From Planctomycetales bacterium (lineage in GTDB: Bacteria > Planctomycetota > Planctomycetia > Planctomycetales > Planctomycetaceae): a stretch of DNA of 64,000 nt. Of the stretch, positions 1 to 8,921 are shown piece after piece. The number at the start of each line of letters is the position of its first letter. Position 1 is the first letter of the stretch. Where the stretch lies: positions 186,001-250,000 of the forward strand of contig JAPLOA010000084.1 in assembly GCA_026400835.1 (NCBI GenBank), written 5' to 3'. A program made the position numbers and the translations under genes. Below the pieces are notes generated by a model. That model worked only from the letters and a program-made list of their open reading frames with translations, was not told the DNA's origin and did no database searches.

Positions 1-1
1 A

Positions 2-814
2 GCCGACCGGCTGGCTCAGTATCTCGATGAACTCAACGAAAACCGTAAGACTGTCGAACGTCGCATCTTCAAACAAGCCAAAGAAATGGTGGCGGAGAAT
101 CCTGATTGGGAAAATCATAAGACGCTCGTTCTGGCGAATCATGACTGGCATCCCGGAGTCATCGGGATTGTGGCCAGTCGCATGACAGACGAATTCAGCA
201 AGCCGACGATCCTGATCGCTCTTCGTGACGATGGAACGGGGACTGGATCTGGTCGCTCGTGGGCTGGCTTCGATTTGTACGCTGGGCTTGCGTCTTGTCG
301 CGAGCATGTTAGCGGCTTCGGTGGCCATAAAGCGGCAGCCGGTGTGCGATTGAAAGCCACTGCGGTCGGCCTTGTACGCGATACTCTTGCGGCGTGGGCT
401 GCCGAGAATTTTCACCCGACTCCGGAAGACACAGAACTGTCTATTGATGCGGAGGTGCTTCTCAAGGAAGTTAATCTCCGCGCGGTGCAGGAACTGGAGC
501 GGCTGGGGCCGTTCGGTCAGGCAAATCCTCAACCGCGTTTTGTGGCCAATCGAGTCGATCTGGCCGAGCCACCGAAAACCATGGGCGAAGGTTCCCGACA
601 TCTTTCACTTCAGGTTCGGCAACAGGGAACGATCATGCGAGCTGTGGCATGGGGACGCGGCGAATGGGCCGAGGAACTCGCCTCCGTCCGTGGACCATTC
701 TCCATCAGTTTCGCGCCAGTGATTAATTCGTTTCGCGGATTCAATAAAGTGGAGTTGCAGTTGATCGACTGGAAACCAGCTTACGATCCTCAGCTTTCTG
801 CCAACAACCTCTAA
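2..814 (+). CDS. recJ: Single-stranded-DNA exonuclease RecJ, C-terminal part
   Basis: The gene is cut by the left edge: the open frame continues to base 2 without a start, leaving about 270 C-terminal residues. RecJ is a 5'-3' single-strand DNA exonuclease of recombination and mismatch repair. The visible part opens with a basic helix, followed by the DHHA1 region with DWHPGVIGIVASRM and the glycine-rich GFGGHKAAAG motif that binds DNA/nucleotide in this family. It closes with an OB-like domain. The N-terminal DHH catalytic motifs lie outside the window. The stop is 13 bases before tsaB on the same strand, so the two are probably co-transcribed. Identification is secure; completeness of the 5' part cannot be judged. 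Confidence 0.93.
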   Translation, partial: ADRLAQYLDELNENRKTVERRIFKQAKEMVAENPDWENHKTLVLANHDWHPGVIGIVASRMTDEFSKPTILIALRDDGTGTGSGRSWAGFDLYAGLASCREHVSGFGGHKAAAGVRLKATAVGLVRDTLAAWAAENFHPTPEDTELSIDAEVLLKEVNLRAVQELERLGPFGQANPQPRFVANRVDLAEPPKTMGEGSRHLSLQVRQQGTIMRAVAWGRGEWAEELASVRGPFSISFAPVINSFRGFNKVELQLIDWKPAYDPQLSANNL

Positions 815-827
815 TCAGAATCGTTCG

Positions 828-1505
828 ATGCTGCTCGCCGTTGAAACATCGGGATCATTGGGATCCATCGCCGTCACTGATGGTTCCAACCTGCTGGCCG
901 AACGGGTTCTCGCGTCCGGAGGAGTTCGCCATGCGCAATCGCTTGTCACCGAGGTCGACAAACTCCTGCGTGAGCTAAGTCTCAAGCCAGCGGATATTCG
1001 CATGATTGCTGTCAGTATCGGCCCCGGAAGTTTTACGGGCCTGCGAGTCGGGCTCGTTTTTGCCAAGACATTCGCGTGGCTGAATCAGTCGCATCTGGTT
1101 GCGGTCGATACACTCCGCGCGATTGCCCAGCAGGCTCCTGATGAAGAAGCCCTCGTCACGGCTCTTGTGGATGCTCAGCGAGGAGAAGTGTTTGCCGGGA
1201 CTTATCAGGTTGACACCGTCTCCGGATGTCGGCAACTGATCGATCGGATTCATGTGACTGGCCAGGACACTTTGCCACAGGATCACATACTGACAGGGCC
1301 GGGACTGATCAAACTGCGTCCCGAATTAGCCACCCGTCACCGTCTAATGGCAGAGTCCTGCTGGCAGCCCCTAGCTTCCACGATTGCTCGATTGGGCATC
1401 GATATGGTCAGTCGAAAAGAGTTTTCGATCCCCGAAACTCTCGAACCCGTCTATGTGCGTCTCAGCTATGCCGAAGAAAAACGCGACCTTCGTCCCCCTT
1501 GTTAG
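828..1505 (+). CDS. tsaB: tRNA threonylcarbamoyladenosine biosynthesis protein TsaB
   Basis: TsaB is the scaffold partner of TsaD in the complex that transfers threonylcarbamoyl to A37 of ANN-decoding tRNAs. The 225-residue length is normal. The N-terminus MLLAVETSG and the GPGSFTGLR motif at residues 65-73 are diagnostic of the TsaB/ASKHA fold. The C-terminal half is less conserved, as usual. It follows recJ by 13 bases. No clear Shine-Dalgarno sequence precedes the ATG, and short spacing suggests readthrough from recJ. The tsaD, tsaC and tsaE genes are not in the window. Confidence 0.93.
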   Translation: MLLAVETSGSLGSIAVTDGSNLLAERVLASGGVRHAQSLVTEVDKLLRELSLKPADIRMIAVSIGPGSFTGLRVGLVFAKTFAWLNQSHLVAVDTLRAIAQQAPDEEALVTALVDAQRGEVFAGTYQVDTVSGCRQLIDRIHVTGQDTLPQDHILTGPGLIKLRPELATRHRLMAESCWQPLASTIARLGIDMVSRKEFSIPETLEPVYVRLSYAEEKRDLRPPC

Positions 1506-1958
1506 CGTCCCCGACATTTTCTTTGTCGGATGATCGCGAGATCCGGAATCTATCGCGAGTGCCACAACGCGTTAAGCCGATCCGGCAAATCCGCGACTCA
1601 TTTCGAGTATAGCGCTGCGCACTGGTTCATCTGCGATTCATCATCGCTGCTCATTCCTGACTCTGCTGCCGCAGATCAGAGGCGGCTGCACTCACCGCTC
1701 GCAATGAGCTGTAATGCCGTATCCCGGTGTTCAATGTGACGGCTCATGCAGTATATCAACCTGCCATTTTGGAATGGACGATGCTCCGCAACAGTCCTTG
1801 TATTCCCGATGCGAACCGGGCATGAGCAATTGGCTGGATTGCTTATGGGCCTCTGAAACTGATACGCTTGGTCCACAGACGGTCCAATCGTACCTGAGGT
1901 TGCTGACTTGAGGGCCATCCGGACCAGTCGATCAAAATCCGGCGAGGGGAATTCCAGC
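1506..1958. other. Intergenic stretch without a convincing gene
   Basis: About 450 bases between tsaB and the symporter. A short hairpin (CCGAC/GTCGG) begins 5 bases after the tsaB stop but has no T-run. Several short open frames exist on both strands, but none has a ribosome-binding site or recognisable protein. The promoter of the symporter gene is presumably here; I could not pick a credible -35/-10 pair. Confidence 0.5.
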
Positions 1959-3671
1959 ATGCATTCTGTCGATGACTTCATGATAGCTGTTCGTACCGCC
2001 CCGGCGCCTCGTGATCGTTTGCAGTTGATCGATTTCCTCGGACTGGCGGTCTATTTATTGATCACGATGGGGATCGTGATTTGGTCGTCGAGGCGTCAGG
2101 CCAGCACCAGCGAGTTCTTTCTGGGTGGGCGACGAATGCCCTGGGTCGCCGTGGGCCTAAGTGTGCTGGCCACTTTGATGTCCAGTATTTCCTATATGGG
2201 CGTGCCCGGGGAAATGATCAAGAACGGTGTCGCTATGTTCGCACAATACCTGGCGCTGCCTCTGAGTATGTCGGTGGTTTTGTTCGTCTGGGTTCCGTTC
2301 TTTATGCGGCTCAGGTTTACCAGCGCGTATGAGTACCTGGAGCGACGATTCGATGTTCAGACTCGAATCATTGGCAGTGTTCTGTTTCTCTTCCTGCGAC
2401 TGGGCTGGATGTCCATGGTGACCTATGTTGGCTCATTGGCACTCACGCAGATGGTCGGCACGCTGATCCCCATTGAAACTCAGGATCCTGTTGCTCAGTG
2501 GTTCAGTTCGTCAGAGGCTTCGCACCCTCTTCGTGAGTCGTTTCTATATTGGATTATCGTTGCGGTGGGACTGTCAGCGACAGTTTATGGAAGTGTCGGC
2601 GGTTTTCGAGCGGCGATCTGGAACGATGTTCTGCAGTCATTGATGTTGTTCGGCGGGACGATCCTGACTCTGGGATATGTGATCTGGACGACCGGTACCG
2701 GGCCTGCCGAATGGTGGCGACTTGCAGCGGAGAATTCTGCCGGGCATACCAGGCTGATTTTATTCAGCATGGATCCAACAGTTCGAATGACAGTTGTGAC
2801 GGCAGCGATGTTGAACTTCTTTTGGGTGATCTGCACCCATGGCTCTGATCAGGTGGTTTTGCAGAGATATTTTTCCACAACGTCCTTGAAATCAGCGAAA
2901 CGCAGCTACCTTGTCGCGGCGTTGACTGATGTCACGATTGGAGTACTGCTGGCATTGTGTGGTTTGGCTCTGCTGGCGTTTTATCTGCAACATCCCTCCT
3001 ATCTGCCGGAAGGGATTTTTGTCGTTGAAAATGGACACACCGTCGTGAAACACGGGGACAAAGTGATGCCCCATTTCTTTGCTCATCAATTGCCGGCCGG
3101 GATCGGCGGTGTCATTCTTGCCGTCCTCGTTTGCGATGCCATGCAGACATTGGTTTCAGGGGTTAACAGTATCAGTGCCGTCTTCGCTGCAGATCTTTAC
3201 GGACGTATTCGCCAGGGTGCAACGAAGAGGCTGACCGAAGTGGCATTCGCGCGAGTGCTTTCTGTGGTTGTTGGTCTGGTTGTGACTTCTCTGGCAATTG
3301 CAGTTGCCTATTTGGCGCAGAATTCAGGCCGCAATATCTTTGATCTGATGGCTCCCGCGTTCAATATGTTTCTTGGTCCGCTCGCGTCGCTGTTCTTGAT
3401 TGGGATGTTTCTGCGCTGTGATGGTCGCGCAGCAAAAATTGCGGTGACTTTCAGTATTCTCATTTCGTTCTTCTGGAGTTACTGGCAGATCCTGTTTGGC
3501 ACCAGCTATCAGCCAACGATTACTCTGACGACTGCGGTTCCTTATCTTTCCAGTTTTCTGATTGCTGCGGTAGTCAGTCGATTCATTCGCACGGCTCCGG
3601 ATTTTCCGGGACTGGAATACACAAGAGCCGTCATTATGCGTCGTGAATTGCCCCCTGAAGTTGAGTCTTAG
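1959..3671 (+). CDS. Sodium:solute symporter (SSS family)
   Basis: A 570-residue integral membrane protein with about 13 hydrophobic segments, the length and pattern of the SSS family (LeuT fold; Na+-coupled uptake of sugars, amino acids, vitamins or organic acids). The family signature region follows TM1: residues SSRRQASTSEFFLGGRR and then a helix with SSISYMG. I chose ATG 1959 because GAGGGGA lies 8 bases upstream; the open frame extends to a TTG at 1908 without support. The substrate cannot be deduced and the neighbours do not form a catabolic operon. The next gene, another transporter, starts 124 bases downstream on the same strand. Confidence 0.9.
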   Translation: MHSVDDFMIAVRTAPAPRDRLQLIDFLGLAVYLLITMGIVIWSSRRQASTSEFFLGGRRMPWVAVGLSVLATLMSSISYMGVPGEMIKNGVAMFAQYLALPLSMSVVLFVWVPFFMRLRFTSAYEYLERRFDVQTRIIGSVLFLFLRLGWMSMVTYVGSLALTQMVGTLIPIETQDPVAQWFSSSEASHPLRESFLYWIIVAVGLSATVYGSVGGFRAAIWNDVLQSLMLFGGTILTLGYVIWTTGTGPAEWWRLAAENSAGHTRLILFSMDPTVRMTVVTAAMLNFFWVICTHGSDQVVLQRYFSTTSLKSAKRSYLVAALTDVTIGVLLALCGLALLAFYLQHPSYLPEGIFVVENGHTVVKHGDKVMPHFFAHQLPAGIGGVILAVLVCDAMQTLVSGVNSISAVFAADLYGRIRQGATKRLTEVAFARVLSVVVGLVVTSLAIAVAYLAQNSGRNIFDLMAPAFNMFLGPLASLFLIGMFLRCDGRAAKIAVTFSILISFFWSYWQILFGTSYQPTITLTTAVPYLSSFLIAAVVSRFIRTAPDFPGLEYTRAVIMRRELPPEVES

Positions 3672-3714
3672 CAGAACCTGAAACTACTGAGACATGAGAA
3701 CCCAATGAGTTGCT

Positions 3715-3740
3715 CACACGCTGGCCAATTGCGTCGTGTG
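3715..3740 (+). terminator. Possible weak terminator after the symporter gene
   Basis: Inverted repeat CACACG...CGTGTG with a 14-base loop, followed 4 bases later by a short T-run (GTTTTG). It lies about 45 bases after the symporter stop. The stem is short and the T-run interrupted. Confidence 0.25.
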
Positions 3741-3795
3741 CTGCGTTTTGTTGCTATCCCACCCACCGGATCTGAGTTTGTAAGGGCCACGTTCG

Positions 3796-5253
3796 ATGTC
3801 TGAAGTTGTTGAGTATGACCCGTATGCGCTTCCGAAGGATGCGATTCAGGAACCGCCAGTTTCTTTGTGGGCGGCTTTGAAGATGATCGGTCCGGGGATC
3901 ATTCTGGCCGGGACGATTGTTGGGTCCGGAGAGTTGCTGCTGACGACTTCTCTGGGGGCGAAACACGGCTTTGTGTTTCTCTGGCTAATTCTGTTTAGCT
4001 GCGTCATCAAAGTCTTTATGCAGGTGGAGTTGGGCCGCTATGCCATTTCATCCGGAAAACCTACGCTGGGAGCGATTAATGAACTGAGCGGTCCTCGCCT
4101 GGGAGCTCATTGGATCGCATGGTGGTGGCTGATCATGATGCTGTCGACCGTGTTCCAACTGGGAGCAATCACAGGGACCGTTGGGCAGTCACTGAACCTG
4201 GCGTTTCCTTCCGTCTCGGAGGGCTTTGCTGATGTGCTGGATACTTTCCTGCCGTCATTGGCGACCGCCACTCGTCAGCGTCCTGAGTTTCCCTGGGCTG
4301 TGCTGACATGTTTGGCGGCAATGGGACTTCTCTGGAGTGGTACTTATCGCAGAATTGAAATCGTCACGACTATCCTGGTGGTCGGAGTTACGCTGCTGAC
4401 TGTCACAGCGGCCTGTGCACTGCCGGCCACAAAGTTTCCCATTAACTGGTCGGACGTTGCGAATGGGCTGACGTTTGGCATGCCCGCTGAAGGAATTGCA
4501 GTGGCTTTTGGAGTCTTTGGAATCACCGGAGTTGGCGCGACGGAGCTGTTCTTTTATCCGTATTGGTGTCTTGAGAAAGGATACGCTCGCTACACGGGAA
4601 AAGTGGAGCCTGGGCCGGACTGGGAGCGTCGGGCCAAAGGCTGGGTTCGAGTGATGCATCTGGATGCCTGGGTGAGCATGATTGTGTTTACGGTCTCAAC
4701 GCTCGCATTTTACTTCATGGGAGCTGCTGTTCTGCATACTCAGGGTCTGCATCCTGAGGGCAAAGATATGATTCAGACTCTGGCCCGAATGTTTGTTGAT
4801 ACGTTCGGTCTCTGGACCAAGATCGTGTTCCTGATCGGGGCTGCGGCGGTGTTGTTCAAGACGCTGTACTTGTCCAGCGCAGGGAATGCTCGTCTGGTGG
4901 CCGACTTTATGAGCCTTGCCGGATTCTTTACGTATCGTCAGCCCGCGCAGCGTGGTCGAGTCATTCATTGGGTGTCGCTGCTGATCCCGGTCCTCGCTTT
5001 GTTGTTGTTCCTTGCATTTAAGGAACCTCGGTGGATGGTCGTTGTCGGTGGCTTTGGCCAGGCGTTGACGCTCCCAATTATTTCTGCCGTCACCATCTAC
5101 TTCAGATACCGAAAGCTTGATCGCAGAATCACACCGGCATTCTTCCTCGACGTTTGCATGTGGCTGGCATTCGTGTCAATTACAGCGGTCGCCATTTATG
5201 CATTGCGAGATCAGTACTTCAAGTTCTTTCCAGTGGCCGTTGCCGGGAAGTAA
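3796..5253 (+). CDS. Nramp-fold membrane transporter with divergent metal-site motifs
   Basis: A 485-residue protein with about 11-12 membrane helices. The start (GPGIILAGTIVGSGELL) and the later GVFGITGVGATELFFYPYW segment align by position with TM1 and TM6 of the Nramp divalent-metal transporters. Classical Nramp proteins carry DPGN in TM1 and an MPH-type motif in TM6 as metal ligands. Here both are replaced (IVGSGE and ATELFF), so transport of Mn/Fe should not be assumed. A cytoplasmic loop EKGYARYTGKVEPGPDWERRAKGW follows TM6. The ATG at 3796 lies in a plausible spacing after the symporter. The stop is 2 bases from the stop of the convergent operon on the other strand. Confidence 0.8.
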   Translation: MSEVVEYDPYALPKDAIQEPPVSLWAALKMIGPGIILAGTIVGSGELLLTTSLGAKHGFVFLWLILFSCVIKVFMQVELGRYAISSGKPTLGAINELSGPRLGAHWIAWWWLIMMLSTVFQLGAITGTVGQSLNLAFPSVSEGFADVLDTFLPSLATATRQRPEFPWAVLTCLAAMGLLWSGTYRRIEIVTTILVVGVTLLTVTAACALPATKFPINWSDVANGLTFGMPAEGIAVAFGVFGITGVGATELFFYPYWCLEKGYARYTGKVEPGPDWERRAKGWVRVMHLDAWVSMIVFTVSTLAFYFMGAAVLHTQGLHPEGKDMIQTLARMFVDTFGLWTKIVFLIGAAAVLFKTLYLSSAGNARLVADFMSLAGFFTYRQPAQRGRVIHWVSLLIPVLALLLFLAFKEPRWMVVVGGFGQALTLPIISAVTIYFRYRKLDRRITPAFFLDVCMWLAFVSITAVAIYALRDQYFKFFPVAVAGK

Positions 5254-5255
5254 CG

Positions 5256-5639
5256 TCAGGGGCGGTTGATTGCAGCAGCCGCGGATCTGAGTTCGTCCAC
5301 CATCCGGTTGACGAACTGACCGCGGCTCATGACTTTCGCGAAACCCGCTGCGCGAGCCTGATCGAGTTTGGCGGTGTGAACATGAGGGCCAAAGGCAATG
5401 CCCGACCGTGTCGTCAGCGTAGGCAACTCTTTGGAAATGAGAGACGGATCCACGGCCAAACAGCCCAGGTCAATGCATAGCACAGTAGTCGGGGTCGCTT
5501 TGGCGATGAGATCTTCGATCGAGGATGCTGATCGAAAAGCAAATCCTGCTGCGGCTGCGGCCCCACCGGCCGAACTGATCAGCATCAAATCAGAAGAGAA
5601 AAGCAGGACCTCAATTTCGGTGCCAGTGACATCTGTCAT
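5256..5639 (-). CDS. Small receiver-like protein, last gene of the ExbB/ExbD operon
   Basis: A 127-residue soluble protein. The order of hydrophobic strands (EVLLFSSDLMLIS, TTVLCIDLG, SGIAFGPHV, GFAKVMSRGQF) and a central Asp resemble a response-regulator receiver fold, but the paired acidic residues at the N-terminus are not evident and there is no output domain. It may be a degenerate receiver. The start codon is 3 bases from the stop of the upstream exbD gene, which indicates translational coupling. Function is unknown; its place in the operon suggests a cytoplasmic partner of the envelope complex. Confidence 0.75.
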   Translation of the reverse strand: MTDVTGTEIEVLLFSSDLMLISSAGGAAAAAGFAFRSASSIEDLIAKATPTTVLCIDLGCLAVDPSLISKELPTLTTRSGIAFGPHVHTAKLDQARAAGFAKVMSRGQFVNRMVDELRSAAAAINRP

Positions 5640-5642
5640 TGA

Positions 5643-6143
5643 TTACGGTTCGCGGCGAGGAGCGAACTTGATCTTGCTGATGTACCGCACGGGAATCCCG
5701 TTGGGTCCCATTCGTCCGGAACAGGATCCAATCGCACTGATAATGTTGCGATAGTGCAGGTTGTAGTCCGGGTCGATTTCGACTTCCTGTTTTTCCTGTT
5801 GGTCAGGGCCAATGGCTTTCAGAGCATGAATTGCCCGAAACACTTCCGAGTTAAGTTTAGCGAAGGCTTGTTCGCCCCCACCCAGATTCACACCATTGAA
5901 AGACAACGCATTCAGATTACCCTCTGCGTCTGCAATCATTCGCACTTTGAACGGTGGCAGTTCCGCTTCAGTCACTGCAGATGGCGCTGCAGCACCAAGC
6001 GGCATGCTGATATCAAAGTCGCCTTCAGGTTCAGTGACCTTCAGGGTACACATGAAGAAAATCATCAATTGAAACACAACGTCGATCATCGGCGTCATGT
6101 CCAGTTGAATTTTTCCGAGTCCAACGCGGTTTCGAAGCTTCAT
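5643..6143 (-). CDS. exbD: ExbD/TolR-type biopolymer transport protein (second copy)
   Basis: A 166-residue protein with a short cytoplasmic N-terminus, a single membrane helix and a periplasmic domain, the ExbD/TolR layout. The helix contains LDMTPMIDVVFQLMIFF with the essential proton-path Asp at residue 21. These proteins sit inside an ExbB/TolQ/MotA pentamer and couple proton flow to work in the periplasm. It follows the other exbD copy by 62 bases and precedes the receiver-like gene by 3. Two different ExbD subunits in one operon suggest a heterodimer. The partner that receives the force is not TonB here; the TPR proteins of the operon are candidates. Confidence 0.9.
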   Translation of the reverse strand: MKLRNRVGLGKIQLDMTPMIDVVFQLMIFFMCTLKVTEPEGDFDISMPLGAAAPSAVTEAELPPFKVRMIADAEGNLNALSFNGVNLGGGEQAFAKLNSEVFRAIHALKAIGPDQQEKQEVEIDPDYNLHYRNIISAIGSCSGRMGPNGIPVRYISKIKFAPRREP

Positions 6144-6205
6144 GGTTCACAACTGACGAAGGAAGAATACTGGGCAGAGTCGGGGCGACTTCACAAAACT
6201 CAAGA

Positions 6206-6685
6206 CTACTCAATCATCTTCTGAGTTGCTTTCAGAGCAAAACGCTGAAAGCCGATACCATCTTCCTGACACATCTGAATTAGCTCCTGAACCATACCCG
6301 ACTTCACGTCGGCATCGGCTCGGATCTCGACCACAACTTCTTTCATGTCAGTGCCGATCGTCTGGTAGAACTGAGCTTCCTGTCGAAGTCGCTGACGAAC
6401 CTGAGCCAACGGAACCTGTTCGTCCGCGAAAAAGAAGAATGGTTCCGGGTTCGTGAGATTACCCTTCTGATCACGGAGATACCCAAAGTTCAGCAGGAAG
6501 GAATCTTTTCGCTGAACGGCCGGAGGCACTGCCAATTGATCTTTCGGCAGTGTGACTCGCTCGTCTGCTTCGGCCTGATCGAACTTGTTGATCACCATGA
6601 AAAAGGTGATCAACTGAAACACGATGTCAATCATCGGTGTCATATCGAGTTCAGGGGGGGCCACATCAGCGGGCTTAAACTTCAT
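6206..6685 (-). CDS. exbD: ExbD/TolR-type biopolymer transport protein (first copy)
   Basis: 159 residues, one membrane helix, with LDMTPMIDIVFQLITFFM and the essential Asp at residue 20. The periplasmic part differs clearly from the other copy, with a longer insertion (EPFFFFADEQVPLAQVRQRL) before the conserved VVEIRADADVKSGMVQELIQMC strand-helix pattern. It is the first of the two ExbD genes after exbB, 57 bases downstream of it on the same strand. Catalytic residues are intact, so it should be a working stator or force-generating subunit. Confidence 0.9.
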   Translation of the reverse strand: MKFKPADVAPPELDMTPMIDIVFQLITFFMVINKFDQAEADERVTLPKDQLAVPPAVQRKDSFLLNFGYLRDQKGNLTNPEPFFFFADEQVPLAQVRQRLRQEAQFYQTIGTDMKEVVVEIRADADVKSGMVQELIQMCQEDGIGFQRFALKATQKMIE

Positions 6686-6742
6686 TGCAGCAACCTGACA
6701 GATGAATCAAATCATAGTCACAGACGAATCGACTGAATGGTT

Positions 6743-7621
6743 TCAGGCCTTTTTGCCAACCGCAGCAAACCGTCCCATCAAACCTTCGCTGACCATACCG
6801 ATTTCAAGCACCAAACGTTGAATTCGATTCTTCAGGATGCCGTAAAACACCATCGCAGGAATCGCGAGCATCAGCCCGATCAGCGTCGTGACCAGAGCGG
6901 TCGAAATACCGTCCGCCAACTGAGAAGGCTTTGGCGCGACTGCGGAGGTGGCGATTACGTCGAAGCTGGAGATCATCCCTTGCACGGTTCCCATGAGCCC
7001 CATCATCGGAGCGATCGTGCCGATCAGAGCGACGTAGCTCAGGCGATGCTCAAGGGCCATGTTTTCATCTTCGCCGGCTTCCTGCATCCCTTCGACAGCT
7101 TCTTCGTAGCCACGGCTTAAGCGTCCCATCCCCGCGGCGAGAACGCGTGCAACAAAGGATTCATCACTGCGAGCGAACTCATAGGCCGCCTGAAAGTCTT
7201 TCGCATTCAGCTTCTGTTCGAATTCTTCGACAAACGCTGTTGGCAACAACACATCGCGACGAACCTGCAGCAGGTTCATCATGATCAGTGCTACCAGAAT
7301 GAATGATGCCAGCAGGAACGCGGGGCCCCAGAACCAGCCACAGGCGCGAGCAATGTAAGCGAGGAAGCTGCGGGACGGTTGTGCGTCTGCAGGGGCAGCC
7401 TCTGCTGCTGGAGTTGCTGAAGGATCTGCGGGTGCAGCAGCTTCAGCGGGGGCGGCCGGTGGAGTTGCTGCGGCATCAGCGGCTGGCGGGGTTTCTTCCT
7501 GAGCCATCACGAATGACTGACCAAAAAAAGGCACCAGCAACGCCACTGCCATTGCCAGCAGGAGTGCAGGAATGGACTTGCGTCCGCAATTTTGTTCTGC
7601 TGAACCAAAGACATTACGCAT
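6743..7621 (-). CDS. exbB: MotA/TolQ/ExbB proton channel family protein
   Basis: A 292-residue inner-membrane protein. It starts with a signal-like hydrophobic segment, then a 50-residue Ala/Pro-rich periplasmic linker, a first membrane helix (ACGWFWGPAFLLASFILVALI), a cytoplasmic helical region, and the conserved TolQ/ExbB block with two helices near residues 190-265 (YVALIGTIAPMMGLMGTVQGM and STALVTTLIGLMLAIPAMVFYG). ATG 7621 is preferred because CGGAGA lies 9 bases upstream; an upstream in-frame ATG at 7648 lacks this. The extended periplasmic N-terminus is typical of the longer ExbB proteins of marine bacteria. It heads the exbB-exbD-exbD set. Confidence 0.9.
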   Translation of the reverse strand: MRNVFGSAEQNCGRKSIPALLLAMAVALLVPFFGQSFVMAQEETPPAADAAATPPAAPAEAAAPADPSATPAAEAAPADAQPSRSFLAYIARACGWFWGPAFLLASFILVALIMMNLLQVRRDVLLPTAFVEEFEQKLNAKDFQAAYEFARSDESFVARVLAAGMGRLSRGYEEAVEGMQEAGEDENMALEHRLSYVALIGTIAPMMGLMGTVQGMISSFDVIATSAVAPKPSQLADGISTALVTTLIGLMLAIPAMVFYGILKNRIQRLVLEIGMVSEGLMGRFAAVGKKA

Positions 7622-7760
7622 TTCAAATGATCTCCGAGTTGACCTCATTGGGGCGGACTCGCCAGTTGAGAATAGCCAGGAAACTGAGAACGGGGACTGT
7701 AGTAAGTTATGAACCTTTCGTCACCCTTGGCGAAAGATTTGAGCTGCACAGAATCAGGAA

Positions 7761-8831
7761 TCAGGGGGTTGCAGGAGCACCTTGCTTCGCCCATGCACTA
7801 TTCGGGTACCTTTCCATCAGACGCTGACGAGCATCATCCGCTCTGTCCTGATGGCCGGCTGGAGCCCAAAGACCAGCCAGTCGATACAGAGCTTCAGCAT
7901 GAGCGGCCGGTTCGGACGGATAGAGCACATCCACCTGAAGGTAAGCCCACAGCGCATCCTTGGGAAGGTTCTTTGTTCTTTGGCAGTCACCTTTCAGAAC
8001 CCAGGCTTCAGCCAGTGTCTGAGTTTCCGATTCTGACGCCTTGGTGATGATTTCATTCAACGTGGCGATGGCTTCGTCAGCCTGACCCTGCTGCTGCTGA
8101 CCAAGAGCTTTTCCCAGCATTCCGTCGAACATGGCTGATGTCGCCCCTGCATCACCCGTGCTGGTCTGAATCACCTGATCGAACGCCGTCAGGGCTCCGG
8201 CTGTATCTTTTTTCGACAGCAGAAGCCGCCCGAGCTGTACGCCCGCCTGGAGCTGAAATCCCTTGACCGGCGATGCCTGAATTTCTTTCAACAGTTTTTC
8301 CGAAGCATCGGCATTCGTCGCATCAAGTGACAAAAGCTGTGCCTCAAGAAGCGTGGCCTCAAAATATCGGAAGTTCGTCTTGCTCTGCGCTCGGAAGTCG
8401 CTGATTGCCTTCTGAGCGTCAGCTGCAATCGCAGGATTCGCGAGAGCCGCTTTCACTTTGGTTCTGGCGATCAAAAATTTAATGTCCTCGACAAGTCGCT
8501 TGTCATCCCCGCCGTAGTCTTTTTGGACAGCCGTCAGTTTTTCCAGCGCCGTATCCAGAGCCCCACTGCGTTCGTTGGATTGAGCCTGAGTCAGTGTTGA
8601 AGGCTGCATGTCGAAAGCAACGTTGAAAATGTCACTGACGGGGACTTCGACTTCCTGGCCATTGACTTGTTTGATCTTAACGGATGCCGTTGTCATCGCA
8701 GTAAATTCACCACGTAACACGCTTCGGTCGCTGCGACGTGTCACTTGATCGGCCGCATGGGAAGCGATGATCAGGTTGAGCGTCAGCAGAGTCGTGATGA
8801 GACGAGTGACTGTTTTGGAAGGAGCGATCAT
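7761..8831 (-). CDS. Secreted TPR-repeat protein
   Basis: About 356 residues. The ATG at 8831 gives a clean signal peptide (RLITTLLTLNLIIASHAADQ); the open frame extends to a GTG at 8900. After the signal come a small beta-strand-rich segment (TRRSDRSVLRGEFTAMT...), then helical repeats with tetratricopeptide character, for example GALTAFDQVIQ, ATLNEIITKA, LAEAWVLKGDCQ and AHAEALYRLAGL. It lies between the giant TPR gene and exbB on the same strand and is presumably periplasmic. TPR scaffolds in this position recall YbgF/CpoB beside TolQR, but the sequence is not recognisably CpoB. Confidence 0.85.
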   Translation of the reverse strand: MIAPSKTVTRLITTLLTLNLIIASHAADQVTRRSDRSVLRGEFTAMTTASVKIKQVNGQEVEVPVSDIFNVAFDMQPSTLTQAQSNERSGALDTALEKLTAVQKDYGGDDKRLVEDIKFLIARTKVKAALANPAIAADAQKAISDFRAQSKTNFRYFEATLLEAQLLSLDATNADASEKLLKEIQASPVKGFQLQAGVQLGRLLLSKKDTAGALTAFDQVIQTSTGDAGATSAMFDGMLGKALGQQQQGQADEAIATLNEIITKASESETQTLAEAWVLKGDCQRTKNLPKDALWAYLQVDVLYPSEPAAHAEALYRLAGLWAPAGHQDRADDARQRLMERYPNSAWAKQGAPATP

Positions 8832-8921
8832 AGAAAGAGAATCCCGATGGGGTATTGATTCTGATTTTGTTTCAGTAAGAAAGGTTGTGTCAGCCACCAC
8901 GACACTGGCGTTACGTGTGGT

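Noticed and set aside
372-722. 116-residue frame within recJ
   Set aside because: Out-of-frame shadow of the RecJ DHHA1/OB region.
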